NCBI GenBank assembly: GCA_014529385.2
Contig: CM043963.1
Coordinates: forward strand, 2,669,001 to 2,733,000
DNA: 64,000 bases
Reading direction: 5' to 3'
Source: Adiantum capillus-veneris
Taxonomy: Eukaryota > Streptophyta > Polypodiopsida > Polypodiales > Pteridaceae
The notes under the pieces are model-generated. The model was given only the letters and a program-made list of their open reading frames with translations, had not been told where the DNA came from and searched no databases. Numbering within the stretch: the stretch's first letter is position 1; each line of letters starts with the position of its first letter. Position numbers and translations under genes: made by a program. Positions 45,065 through 54,453 of the stretch are shown here, in pieces.

Positions 45065-47044
45065 TTACTCTGCTGGCGGTTTTGATGAACATACAATACA
45101 TACCGTGACATATTCATGTACGCTTTCTTTCATTCCTGGCCAATAGACTCCCAATTGTAACAAATTCCTATATGTGTTCCTTCTTGAACAATGAAATGCA
45201 CATTCCTGAACATGTGCTTCGCGCAGATATATATTATATTCCTCAGGATTGATGCATAGTCGTAAAACATGATCATTTCCCAATTGATACAACCTTCCTG
45301 CAACCAATTGAAGATTCTTGGATTGCTGAATAGCAATTTGTTTCTTGTTGCATTCTCTTCTATCGAACTCTCCTCCATAGGTTAATAGGTTAACGACATT
45401 TTGAGACCACTTCGGTATCATTTCTATGTTGAACAAGTACGCGTCTGGCATGTCGTCATCTACTTCTATAGGGTCTTCTCCATTCGTCAATCGCGAAAGA
45501 TGATCAGCTCTAAGATGTGTTTTTCCTTTCTTTACTACTACCGTGAAGTCGAATTCCAGTAAGATAATGAACCATCTCACTATTCTCCCGGTATTGCATG
45601 GTTTATTCACTAGGTAGAGCAAGGCTTGGTGATCCGTAAAAAACACAAACTTGTTGGCTAGAAGATAATGCCGAAATTTCTTCACAGCATATATCATTCC
45701 TAATCCCTCTCGCTCTGTTGTGGTGTAATTCTTCTCTGCATTGTTGAGCTGTCGACTGGCGTAACAGATAGGAAAATCCATGTTTCCTTCTTCTGGCTGA
45801 GCCAGAATGTATCCTATTGCATATGCCGAAGCATCTATATGCACATGAAATATCTTCTCCCAATCTGGTGAGTTCAAGACTGGAGCAGTAATGAGTGCCT
45901 CTTTCAATTTCTTGAACGATTCCTCACACTCATCTGTCCATTCAAAGTTCATTATTAGCCTGTAAAGTGGTTGGCCTATTATAGCGTACATGTAAATGAA
46001 TCGTCTATAATATCCGCAATGTCCCATAAAGCTCTGCACTTGTTTCGCATTGGTTGGTCTAGGCATATCCACTATAACCTTTATCTTCTCTAAATCCGTG
46101 GATATTCCGTTTTGTGAGACAATATGTCCCAGAATTCTGCCCTGTCGGACCATAAACACACATTTCTCAGGATTGAGACAAATGCGATATGTCCTACATT
46201 TCTCAAATACTTTTCTTAGGTGTTCTAGATGCTCATCTCTCAGAAGAGAATGTACACATAAGTCATCCATGTATATTTCTAGAAACAACCTTAAGTATTC
46301 TTTGAAAGCATGCGTCATCAGCCTCTGGAAGGTTGTGGGAGCATTGGTTAGACCAAAAGGCATAACCCGATAAACATAAATTCCCCACTCCGTTGCAAAA
46401 GCTGTTTTATGTTGATCTTCCAGTGCTATGGCTAGCTGGTTATATCCTAAAAAACCATCGAGAAAGGAGTATGCTGTTTTCCCTGATACACGCTCTAGAA
46501 CATGATCAGTTATCGGCAGGGGATAATTGTCCCTGATTGTTGCAGCATTCACTTTCTTTAAGTTGACACACACTCGGAGTTTTCCGTTCTTCTTGGGTAC
46601 TACCACAATTGGAGATACCCAATCGGTGTGTTCAATCTCGTATATGAATTCAGCTTCCATTAGCTTATCTATCTCTTCTTTGATTCGCTTAGCAAACGTA
46701 TCATTATATGTGTATGGTCTCTGTCTGCTAGGCTTTGCGTCTTGTTTCAGTGGGATTGTGTGTTGGCATATCGATGGGTCAACTCCCTTTAAGTCCTTAT
46801 AAGACCATGCAAACACATCCCTATACTCTCTGAGAAGACTCAAAAGTCTCTCTTCCTCGCCTGGAGACAAATCTGTGGCTATGTACACCGGTCTAGGTGG
46901 CTCACCTGGAGCTGCTAAATCAACTTTTTTTGCATCCTCCGGTCCTTCATAAGATTCGTTCTCCTTCCTCTCTCGAATAGGTGGGGTTAATATCACCTTC
47001 CTATCCTCTATTGTGAATTTCCTATAGTGAGAGGGAACATCCAT
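45065..47044 (-). CDS. Element B Pol part 1: reverse transcriptase, RNase H, extra integrase-type zinc finger
   Basis: 659 codons. A Tat-like linker (PRPVYIATDLSP, VFAWSYKDLKG) leads into RT with YMDD at 258-261 and RNase H (HIDAS 403, TTEREGL 441-448, TDHQ 470). It then has a complete HHCC finger (H611, H618, C649, C652) before TAA 45067-45065. Part 2 starts with the same kind of segment (PDWSQ against PKWSQ, then a second HHCC finger), so the integrase N-terminal module is tandemly duplicated. The frame also extends upstream of Met 47044 in the Lys-rich linker. Confidence 0.92.
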   Translation of the reverse strand: MDVPSHYRKFTIEDRKVILTPPIRERKENESYEGPEDAKKVDLAAPGEPPRPVYIATDLSPGEEERLLSLLREYRDVFAWSYKDLKGVDPSICQHTIPLKQDAKPSRQRPYTYNDTFAKRIKEEIDKLMEAEFIYEIEHTDWVSPIVVVPKKNGKLRVCVNLKKVNAATIRDNYPLPITDHVLERVSGKTAYSFLDGFLGYNQLAIALEDQHKTAFATEWGIYVYRVMPFGLTNAPTTFQRLMTHAFKEYLRLFLEIYMDDLCVHSLLRDEHLEHLRKVFEKCRTYRICLNPEKCVFMVRQGRILGHIVSQNGISTDLEKIKVIVDMPRPTNAKQVQSFMGHCGYYRRFIYMYAIIGQPLYRLIMNFEWTDECEESFKKLKEALITAPVLNSPDWEKIFHVHIDASAYAIGYILAQPEEGNMDFPICYASRQLNNAEKNYTTTEREGLGMIYAVKKFRHYLLANKFVFFTDHQALLYLVNKPCNTGRIVRWFIILLEFDFTVVVKKGKTHLRADHLSRLTNGEDPIEVDDDMPDAYLFNIEMIPKWSQNVVNLLTYGGEFDRRECNKKQIAIQQSKNLQLVAGRLYQLGNDHVLRLCINPEEYNIYLREAHVQECAFHCSRRNTYRNLLQLGVYWPGMKESVHEYVTVCIVCSSKPPAE

Positions 47045-47145
47045 GTTTTCCTTGATTTTGGCGTTTTTGTCCTCTCCACTCTCAATTTCTGTCGTCCAAA
47101 CTTCTTTCAGAGTTTTCTTGAGCTCTCTGTACTTGTTTCTACGTT

Positions 47146-48024
47146 CTAGCTTGGACTCCGTGTGTTCTCTGTTGCGCTTGTTCTTTTTTGATTTTTCTGT
47201 TTCTGTTTTCTTCCATTCCTTTGAACTTGATTTCTTGAGCCTTTTTTGTCTTTTCGTAAGCTCTTTTGATCATTGCCTCTCATTCTTCCAGAAACCTTGT
47301 CCTTAACACAATCTTCCGCCTTTACTAGCATTAGGAATTGATTTTTTCCTCTTATTCTAGGCATCGGATTGGTTCTAACCCCCTTTGTTTTTCTCTTTGC
47401 TCTAGAGCGTTTCTGGCGTTGTTTAGTTTGGTTCGGAAAATCATAAAATCAGACATCCGTTATAGTTTCTTCGTTTCCGCTTGAATTGTCCGTTGACTCG
47501 TTGTCTGCTTCATTTTCCCACTCAGGATGATCGGGAGTGTTGTGAAATACCTCCTCTTCATCTTCCTTTTCCAGTGTATCGTTCTTTTCAGTTTCTTTTT
47601 CGAGTACATTTCTCAACATGAAGTACGGAACCACGTCGTACCCGTCCTTGTCGCAAAATTTCGTTGTGGGACCATCCGGAATTGCACAAACATCTAGGGT
47701 TGCTAGAATGTGTGTCCATTCTAATGGTTCAAGCGTGTCCTCTGGAAAGGGTTCTCCTATATAAGTTTCATCTTCGATAGCCCTTTCTAAAACACATTCT
47801 TCTCGTTTCAGACTTCCACATTTCGAAGCTCCACACATCCATAACTCCTTGGGTTTACCTAACCAAGCTGGAAATTTGGATCCCGCCAAAGTAGCTGAAT
47901 CAAACTCCTCCACCGGTGTTCGGTTCACATCTTTGTAGCTATGGTCTTTCAGGTTCACACGTGTAGTGGTTTCCATATTTCTCAGGTATATGTGATCGTA
48001 GCCCCAATCCTGGACCATTTTCAA
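47146..48024 (-). CDS. Element B PR-RT linker region
   Basis: In frame with Gag-PR1 after one TAG (48027-48025): MVQDWGYDHIYLRN, then TRVNLKDHSY, as in plant Ty3 elements downstream of ILGRPF. The acidic C-terminal part stops at TGA 47451-47449, but the frame continues with a very basic stretch (RKDKKGSRNQ) to 47146. It then shifts into the RT frame across an A-rich run near 47185-47195. No enzymatic domain is recognised. In element A this whole linker is deleted. Confidence 0.7.
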
Positions 48025-51000
48025 CTATCTCATGAATGGTCTTCCCAGTATGATATCATAGTTATTCTCCTTGCCAAAATCGACAATAGCAAAAGTATGT
48101 TCGTATTCAATGCCGCAAGAAGTCACTACAACTTTCTCTAATAACCCCATAGGTTTCTCCATGTGTCCATCTGCTAATTGGAGTTTCAACCTAGTCTTCC
48201 TTATTGCTGGTTTCCCCCATTTTTTCCAGATTTCTTTTGTAGCAATGGCTACCCCAGCTCCGTTGTCTAGTATTGCCATCGTGTTTACTCCTTGGAATTC
48301 AACTGGTAAGGTTGTATTCCCCTCTTCACCTTCGCAATATTCTCCGACCTTGTTTAAGGGTACAGGCTTAGCGTTCTTTTGTGGTTTACTCAGCTCTTGT
48401 ATACCCTCTTTCAGTCTCGATGTTGGGTCTTTTATCCCGAATTTCTCCAAGCATTTTCCTACAGTGGTCCACATATGTGGTCTTAGCCTCAAAAGCTCAG
48501 CTAGAGTGATAGTGCATGTCACTGGTGTTGACAAGATCTCTATCAATCCTTGCGAGTCCATGACTTTTTCTGATGAGATTCTTTGTGAGGGAAGTGCTCT
48601 AGTCTCGGATTTTGCTTCATACTCTCCTAAGTATGAAGGTAAGGTATTCAGTGAGTGAGGTTTGCTCTCCGTTGTTCTAACAGAGCCCCCATCTCCCCAG
48701 TAAGATTGCAGATCCAAGTCCACTTGAGATCCTGTCTCAAATTCCACTATGGGAGGGTTCCTAATGTCCTTTTCCCAATTTGTCTGATTAGCTTGGCAAC
48801 TTAGCTCGTTTGCAAAGTTTGCCTCTCTCACTTGTTTCCAAAATTCATTGTAATCCTCATCTCTTCCGTAAGACCTCTGTATGACTGGATGAAAATTCTC
48901 TATCTCCTGATCGGTTGTGTTCAACACTATGCGGTCATCCTTGTGTGTATTTTCAGGCTTTTGTGCACTGGGAGTCTTTTCAGCTACGCGTGAAACGATA
49001 GTCTCATGCTGAATTGGGTTTTCCTTTCCACAATTCATTGTTTCTTTTGGTGGTTCTAATAAGTCTTGTGCAGTCTCGATCATTCTCTGGCACATTTCAA
49101 GTCTCTGCTTTTCCAATTCCGCGTTTGGGTATGTCATCCACCTCTGTTCTTGTGTTTGGTTGTTCTTTAACCTAGCTTCGTAAGCTCTCATCAGTGCGTC
49201 CAATGGTTCGTGTACTTTGTCGACTAGCACTGATCCCCCTGAGCTTAAGCTCATTGTTTCTTTGATACTCTTTTGTTTCGTTCTTTCCGGGCTCATCTCT
49301 CGTTTCCCGTTTTGACTCTCAAGTTTTTCTAAACTATCTTTAGTTCGCTTTAGTTCCTCAGCTAGAATAGCGTCTTCACGTTCTTTTCTCAACTTCATGC
49401 GTGCTTTTCTAGCTTTCCATGTGTTTTTCTGACTCCGCGGTCCTGGACTAACCATTTCAGTCGCTAACTTTCCATTCTCAGGTTCTCTAGTGGTTTTCTT
49501 AGCTTGAGCTCTAGTAACAACTTGCGTTGGTATCAGAGTTTCATTTTCAGACCCACTGCTGGTAGGAATAGTTTCTAGCATATTCAATGTCGTCTTTTGC
49601 ACTTTGTTTGGATTCTTTGAACAATCCTCAATGAAGTGAGTAACCCCACACTCAGTACAATACGCGTTAATTCTAATGATTTCCGTATGTGGGCAAACAT
49701 TCATCAGATGGTCACCTCCACACTTGTAACAGGGTCCTAGTGCTGGTCTTGGTCCCATTTGATTCGTCCTTTGTGGATAGGATGGTCTTTGTCCTGCTAA
49801 CCCTCCATGAGCTATGAACATCAATGTTCTTGCGTCCAAATTGTATCTTTCTTCATCAGAAGCACTTGTAACTGTTGGTGTTCCAACATTCCCAATCATG
49901 CCCCATGGTTCTGGTTGTTTGGGTTCTTCTGGTGGGTAATACACAATTGGAGACATGTGTGCACCAGATTCTTCATAATAGGATTGAACAGGCACTAAGG
50001 CTTGTTCTTCCTGATTCTCTAAGGTTGGTGCATATCTAATGCCCACTGGTCTTGCTCCTAGTAAAGGTGGTTGTTGTCCCAATACTGGTTGCGGTCTTTC
50101 TATCCCCATAGGTCCTGGTACATTTCCCGTTGGGTATCGAGGTACTGGATGTACCTGAGGTGGTGCTAATTGAGCAGGAGGTGCATACTGACGCTCCCTT
50201 ACATACCCTTTGTTGTAATAGCACTCCTCTGTTGGATGGTTTGTCCATTTTTGTTCCATAGCACACCATTTCAGTGTTTTTGGCAATGGTTTTTGGTATG
50301 GTGCCATCCGTTTTAGAGCATCTTCTATCATTTGCTCTACATTTGGCATGGTTGTTGTTTGAACATTCTTTTTAGTGGTAGTCTCGCTCGCTACGGAGGA
50401 GGAGCTACTGGATGCAAAATCTGTATCCGCTGACACCTCTCCATAAACCGTACAGTTATCCACTAAGTACAATGCCTCTCTCGTTACTTGCTCGAAACTT
50501 GTACAAGCGTTCAAGTGCAAGTCCTTCTTGAGAGTGTCGTTTCTCAGTCCCTCAATAAAGAGAACAGATAGTCTGTCATCTTGTGGTCGTTCACGTACTG
50601 GACATCTCTCAATGTATTGTTTGAAGCGAAGTGAAGCTTCCTTCACTTTTTCGTGTTCTCTCTGTTTAAAAGCATATATTTGTGAGACCGTATTGTGCTT
50701 AATCCCTCGTTTTGAGAATTCCTCAGCAAACTCTCTTAGCAAATGGTCAATGTCATGGAATCCCCCTATGTTCAGTGGTTGAAACCATGTCAATTCCGTA
50801 CCTTCTAGAGTAAGACCAAATCCCTCGTATTGTGTATGGAAATCTGTTATCTGCTCAGCTCTTAAGACTTGCTTAAAGAGTGACACATGTGCATACGGAT
50901 CTCCTGAACCACCATACTTCTTTGGCATACACTTCGCTACTTGAGATGGTCTCATACGTCTATGGTCTGCTACCAATCTCATTGCTCCTGTGTCCCGGCT

Positions 51001-51369
51001 AAAGCTTTCTCTAGCATCATGGACTTCATGGGTTACCCTTGTCGGTTCCCCTGCCCTGAATCTACTACTAGGAGGTAAATGTGATGGTTCCGCTTCGAAC
51101 CTTGGACCTGGAGTGGTATACGTGGGGATTAGAACTGCACTACCTCGATTCGTATCCATTGACTCTCTGGAATGTAATGATCCCATTGGTCCAGGCTTTG
51201 AGTACTGAGGTTGACTGAAAGAGTCAGCAGCCTGAGTTCTTTGTCCTCCTGTCGTCATTGGGTTTTGCCCTCCATTTGTTGGTGCTGGTCTTTGTGAGCT
51301 AGAAGTAACATAATACTGATGTAGTGGTCCCCCAAAGTATGTATATCCTTCTAATTCTTTCTTGCCCAT
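48025..51369 (-). CDS. Element B Gag and first retropepsin (PR1)
   Basis: 1,114 codons, intact. A Ty3-type Gag core spans about residues 140-320 (KKYGGSGDPYAHVSLFKQV, FAEEFSKRGI, RLSVLFIEGL). A Cys/His segment (WCAMEQKW...HPTEECYY) precedes two knuckles, CYKCGGDHLMNVC (about 547) and CTECGVTHFIEDC (about 572), both with CX2CX3HX4C spacing. A charged coiled-coil-like linker runs to PR1 with LDNGAG (D1035; codons 48267-48256) and IILGRPF. DNGA differs from canonical DTGA/DSGA, but plant Athila-type proteases also vary there, so activity is possible. Confidence 0.92.
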   Translation of the reverse strand: MGKKELEGYTYFGGPLHQYYVTSSSQRPAPTNGGQNPMTTGGQRTQAADSFSQPQYSKPGPMGSLHSRESMDTNRGSAVLIPTYTTPGPRFEAEPSHLPPSSRFRAGEPTRVTHEVHDARESFSRDTGAMRLVADHRRMRPSQVAKCMPKKYGGSGDPYAHVSLFKQVLRAEQITDFHTQYEGFGLTLEGTELTWFQPLNIGGFHDIDHLLREFAEEFSKRGIKHNTVSQIYAFKQREHEKVKEASLRFKQYIERCPVRERPQDDRLSVLFIEGLRNDTLKKDLHLNACTSFEQVTREALYLVDNCTVYGEVSADTDFASSSSSSVASETTTKKNVQTTTMPNVEQMIEDALKRMAPYQKPLPKTLKWCAMEQKWTNHPTEECYYNKGYVRERQYAPPAQLAPPQVHPVPRYPTGNVPGPMGIERPQPVLGQQPPLLGARPVGIRYAPTLENQEEQALVPVQSYYEESGAHMSPIVYYPPEEPKQPEPWGMIGNVGTPTVTSASDEERYNLDARTLMFIAHGGLAGQRPSYPQRTNQMGPRPALGPCYKCGGDHLMNVCPHTEIIRINAYCTECGVTHFIEDCSKNPNKVQKTTLNMLETIPTSSGSENETLIPTQVVTRAQAKKTTREPENGKLATEMVSPGPRSQKNTWKARKARMKLRKEREDAILAEELKRTKDSLEKLESQNGKREMSPERTKQKSIKETMSLSSGGSVLVDKVHEPLDALMRAYEARLKNNQTQEQRWMTYPNAELEKQRLEMCQRMIETAQDLLEPPKETMNCGKENPIQHETIVSRVAEKTPSAQKPENTHKDDRIVLNTTDQEIENFHPVIQRSYGRDEDYNEFWKQVREANFANELSCQANQTNWEKDIRNPPIVEFETGSQVDLDLQSYWGDGGSVRTTESKPHSLNTLPSYLGEYEAKSETRALPSQRISSEKVMDSQGLIEILSTPVTCTITLAELLRLRPHMWTTVGKCLEKFGIKDPTSRLKEGIQELSKPQKNAKPVPLNKVGEYCEGEEGNTTLPVEFQGVNTMAILDNGAGVAIATKEIWKKWGKPAIRKTRLKLQLADGHMEKPMGLLEKVVVTSCGIEYEHTFAIVDFGKENNYDIILGRPFMR

Positions 51370-52085
51370 TGTTGAGTATTGCCTCCCATACTTGTCGTAA
51401 AGACATAAAGTCTTTTTCCGTCTGTCAACTCTCCCGTGTAGGGTTCTTCACATCTATAATAGAGATCCTGCTCCCCATTATTATATTTGTATAGCCCCAC
51501 ATAGATGTTATCAGTGTTGATCCTTGTAGTTTCATTCTCTCTTCTTAACCTCGCATCAGGGAAGTTCATTATTGGTGCTTTCTCCTCAAGTTCTTCATCT
51601 ACTTTGGCCTTGGTGCCCATCAATCCCCACTTGTCCACAATGTTAGGGTTTAGGACTACCAAGTACATGGTACCCTCGTCATCTAGATATCTATCTCCGC
51701 TATAGCTCACAGGCACTAAGTCCTTGAACTCACTAGGTCTCTCTTCTATCTTCACACAATAGCGGTCCATTCCATCTTTGTAGATCTTGGCACCTTGCTC
51801 ATTGTCGTACTGGTATTTTATGAACAATAGCTTCATTGTGGCGGAAGGGTTTGATGATCCTGCTGCCATATTTTCTCTGTTGTTCAGGTTGAAGTGTTCC
51901 ACGTGTTCGGTGAAAATCTCATAAGATCTCTCCGAAGAAGTATCAGAGACACTTCCTTCAAAGATCGGCTCTAATGGTTGCACCCAACTTTGGTTTACAC
52001 TTCCCTCGGTTGATATGACACTTGCTGGTTCCCCTTGTTTTGGTTGGTTATTCTGGAGGTTCCTGCCCGATCTCAAATTCATCAA
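51351..52085 (-). CDS. Element B ORF0: MNLRSG protein overlapping gag
   Basis: 244 codons starting MMNLRSGRNL. The same MNLRS opening begins the equivalent proteins of elements A and C, where the downstream sequence is also partly similar (STEESV/STEGSV, DTSS). No known domain. Its end overlaps the gag start by 19 nt in the -1 frame (TGGGCAAGAAAGAATTAG region), so Gag could be made by -1 frameshifting, leaky scanning or termination-reinitiation; no classical slippery heptamer is evident. Confidence 0.8.
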   Translation of the reverse strand: MMNLRSGRNLQNNQPKQGEPASVISTEGSVNQSWVQPLEPIFEGSVSDTSSERSYEIFTEHVEHFNLNNRENMAAGSSNPSATMKLLFIKYQYDNEQGAKIYKDGMDRYCVKIEERPSEFKDLVPVSYSGDRYLDDEGTMYLVVLNPNIVDKWGLMGTKAKVDEELEEKAPIMNFPDARLRRENETTRINTDNIYVGLYKYNNGEQDLYYRCEEPYTGELTDGKRLYVFTTSMGGNTQQWARKN

Positions 52086-52250
52086 TTCCCCTAAAGGACT
52101 TTAACTTTTCCGTCTCGGCAATTTGTTTTCCCCAAGTTTTTGTGGTCAGAATTGATCTAAACTGATTGATACTTGGTCAATTGTTTAATCTTATCAGTTG
52201 GACAACTTCTGTTTCATCAAGTGAGAATTTTGTTGCAGTTATGCTGAAAA

Positions 52251-52974
52251 AGACATTATACGCGTATGATGTCTTTTTTCACAGATTTAGACTATTTTGG
52301 TTATGCTCACTCTCAGTAGCCCCCTTATGCTCTTTCCACTCACAAAATTCAGTTTGAACTCTGTTTGAGCAAGTTATGGCTAATTTAAGCTTTTCTTGGC
52401 AATTTTCCGCTTTTGACTTGTTTTTTGGGTCAATTGTGATCCAAATGGGATGAAACTTGAAATATAACCTCTAGACAGCTATTACAATGGATCTGTGTTA
52501 GCAAAGTATCAAAATATGTCCAAAATTAGGTCAAAGACATCATACGCGTATGATGTCTTTTTCATCAATTTAGGTCAAAACTTGATATTTATGCTTCCTA
52601 CAGTGCTTGTAACAATCTTGTCAGGTCAGATATCAAAAATAAGCAGTGGATGTGCCAAAAGACATTATACGCGTATGATGTCTTTTGTCCCAGATTTTGA
52701 CTATTCTTGGTTTTAAGCCTTCTCCAATGTTTATAATTGAGTTTCAAGTGTTTTTGTCAGGTTTGTATGTAAAAACAAGATCTGAATCCAAAACTTCCTA
52801 TTCTTTGCGTTTCTTGGACTCCGACTTGTCTTTTTGGGTTTCTTTGAGTGTTAATGCTCTTGTTTTAAGTTGAAATTAGGGTATAACCCCCCTTTTGAAC
52901 ACTCTGGTAAAGTCAAAATTTCTGTTTTGGTCTCTGTTTGGTCATTTAGACATCATACGCGTATGATGTCTAAA
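52251..52974 (-). repeat. Palindrome array 2 of element B (leader, four sites)
   Basis: The 24-bp palindrome lies at 52251-52274 and 52660-52683 (one mismatch each: CATTAT in one arm), 52535-52558 (perfect, 28 bp with flanks) and 52948-52971 (perfect, 30 bp as 52945-52974). Start-to-start spacings are 284, 125 and 288, echoing array 1. The leader (52086-53490) is otherwise non-coding. The first site in sense direction is about 540 nt after the LTR, close to the 508 nt in element C. Confidence 0.95.
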
Positions 52975-53490
52975 GTTGCAGATTTCCAGTTTTTTGGCAC
53001 AGAATCCTTCCTAAAGCTTCCTCAAGTGCTCAGCAACTCCCAGATACACAGAAAATTTCTCTGACTTTTGTTTATTGCAAGTTTCACTACTAACTCGACG
53101 GTTTAGTGATCTAACATGCAATCAACCATATCAAGCAAATACTCCAATGATTATTAGCTCTAGATCATGATCAAATGAAGTCCTACCTAAGCTATTCCTA
53201 ATCATAAAATGGGTTTGGTAATTGTGACTTTAAAGATATCCACTGTCACTCACGGACTAGCAAATTCTTCTTCTATCAACAACTACTCAACACCAACAAA
53301 ACAACAAACAAATCTAAGCTAAACTAAAAATACTGTCAACACGGAAGACCCAGGAATACCCCACTTCCTAGTATCTCTAGAGATCTTCGGAGTCCACCAC
53401 TCCTAGATCTTTTCTAACTAAAGTATACAAAGTAGTTTATACGACTCACCTCGTAGGATTAGTCTAAGGTCACCTACTTAGGGCTCTCGT

Positions 53491-53507
53491 CTCCGGCAGC
53501 GGCGCCA
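53491..53507 (-). other. Element B primer binding site (tRNA-Asp type)
   Basis: Minus strand TGGCGCCGCTGCCGGAG, two bases after the 5' LTR, as in element A. Confidence 0.88.
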
Positions 53508-53509
53508 AA

Positions 53510-54453
53510 TGTTAAGGCGGTTACGCCGCTAGCGGAAGCTAAATAGCGAGAACTCAACCAACAATAGAATTTGTCAGACGAGGACGAAGCTTGACCCGCA
53601 GGCGCATGGAAACAACTAGGTGGGTGTCAAATCACCTACTCGACCTTCTAATGACAATCACTACTAAGGAAATCAAATCTAAGTTCTAAAATACGCAAGT
53701 GACTGAAATCCGTACTACGAACGAATGCTATACGAAACAGAATCTAGAATCATCGAATCGATCTCAAACTCAAGGGGAAGTCTATACACTAGGTAAGAAC
53801 AACACCCTTAAGACTTGAACTGCAAAATCAACCTATAACCACTCCGTGCGGTAAACGTGTATGAAGACAGGCCGAAAAATACAGGTGACCAAAACTTGAC
53901 CCCGATGGTACTAATGTGTAGCTCTACTCGTTGTGGTTCTATAGATATGCTGCACGCTCTATTCCGACACACGAGTTGGAAGAAAACTCACACCAAAGCT
54001 CGTAGGAACTTACCACACATAGAAGCCGATAGCGCGCACTCTTGGTATCAGTGCGTAGCTCTCGCCGTTGCTAACACAATGGCGGTGTCGCTTCTCCAAT
54101 GGCGGCTCCGTAGCTCGCGTAGCAAGTAGATAAGAATCTCTCTCTCTCTCTCTCACTCTCTCTCAGACACAGTCACGGCGCTCAAAAACTCACTTTGATT
54201 AATAATCTAAATCTCCTTAGGTTACAAAACTTTGGCTTATATACCTCAGCCTTGGAGGTGAGAACATCTCTAACTAATTACATCAGCAAGTGAAATTACT
54301 TCGGGATTACAAGCTGGAAACTCAATTGAGTCCCGTTACTTAATGAATGGCTCAATTCAAAATCAATGTCGGAAAGACATTTATTACAATCAATGGTTAC
54401 AAAAATGATGAGTGTGAGCAAAAATGTGGGTGTGATCCTCTGCTGGCTCAACA
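53510..54453 (-). repeat. Element B 5' LTR
   Basis: 944 bp, longer than the 3' LTR mainly by a CGGTGTCGCTTCTCCAATGG-type insertion near 54083-54102. TATATAA box at 54243-54237 (minus strand). Otherwise it is nearly identical to 35432-36359. Confidence 0.95.

Larger units (their letters stand above)
35432..54453 (-). mobile_element. Element B: giant Ty3-type LTR retrotransposon, 19.0 kb, recent
   Basis: LTRs at 53510-54453 (5') and 35432-36359 (3'), with 5-bp duplications CACTC at 35427-35431 and 54454-54458. Sense order: LTR, primer site, leader with palindromes, ORF0, Gag-PR1, linker, RT-RNase H-zinc finger, integrase-PR2-W repeats, 3 kb non-coding DNA with palindromes, a 1,130-codon ORF, LTR. 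The LTRs differ at roughly a dozen positions plus one short indel (hand count), and most ORFs are nearly intact. Size and extra ORF recall Ogre/Tat/Athila elements. Confidence 0.95.

Noticed and set aside
39855-52974. Palindromes read as inserted MITEs or transposon footprints
   Set aside because: Only 24 bp with no internal sequence and no consistent target duplication, and kept at regular spacing in two sister elements.
53857-54129. Plus-strand ORF inside the element B LTRs (also 35818-36015)
   Set aside because: Antisense to the element, present only because the LTR is duplicated, and interrupted differently in the two LTRs.
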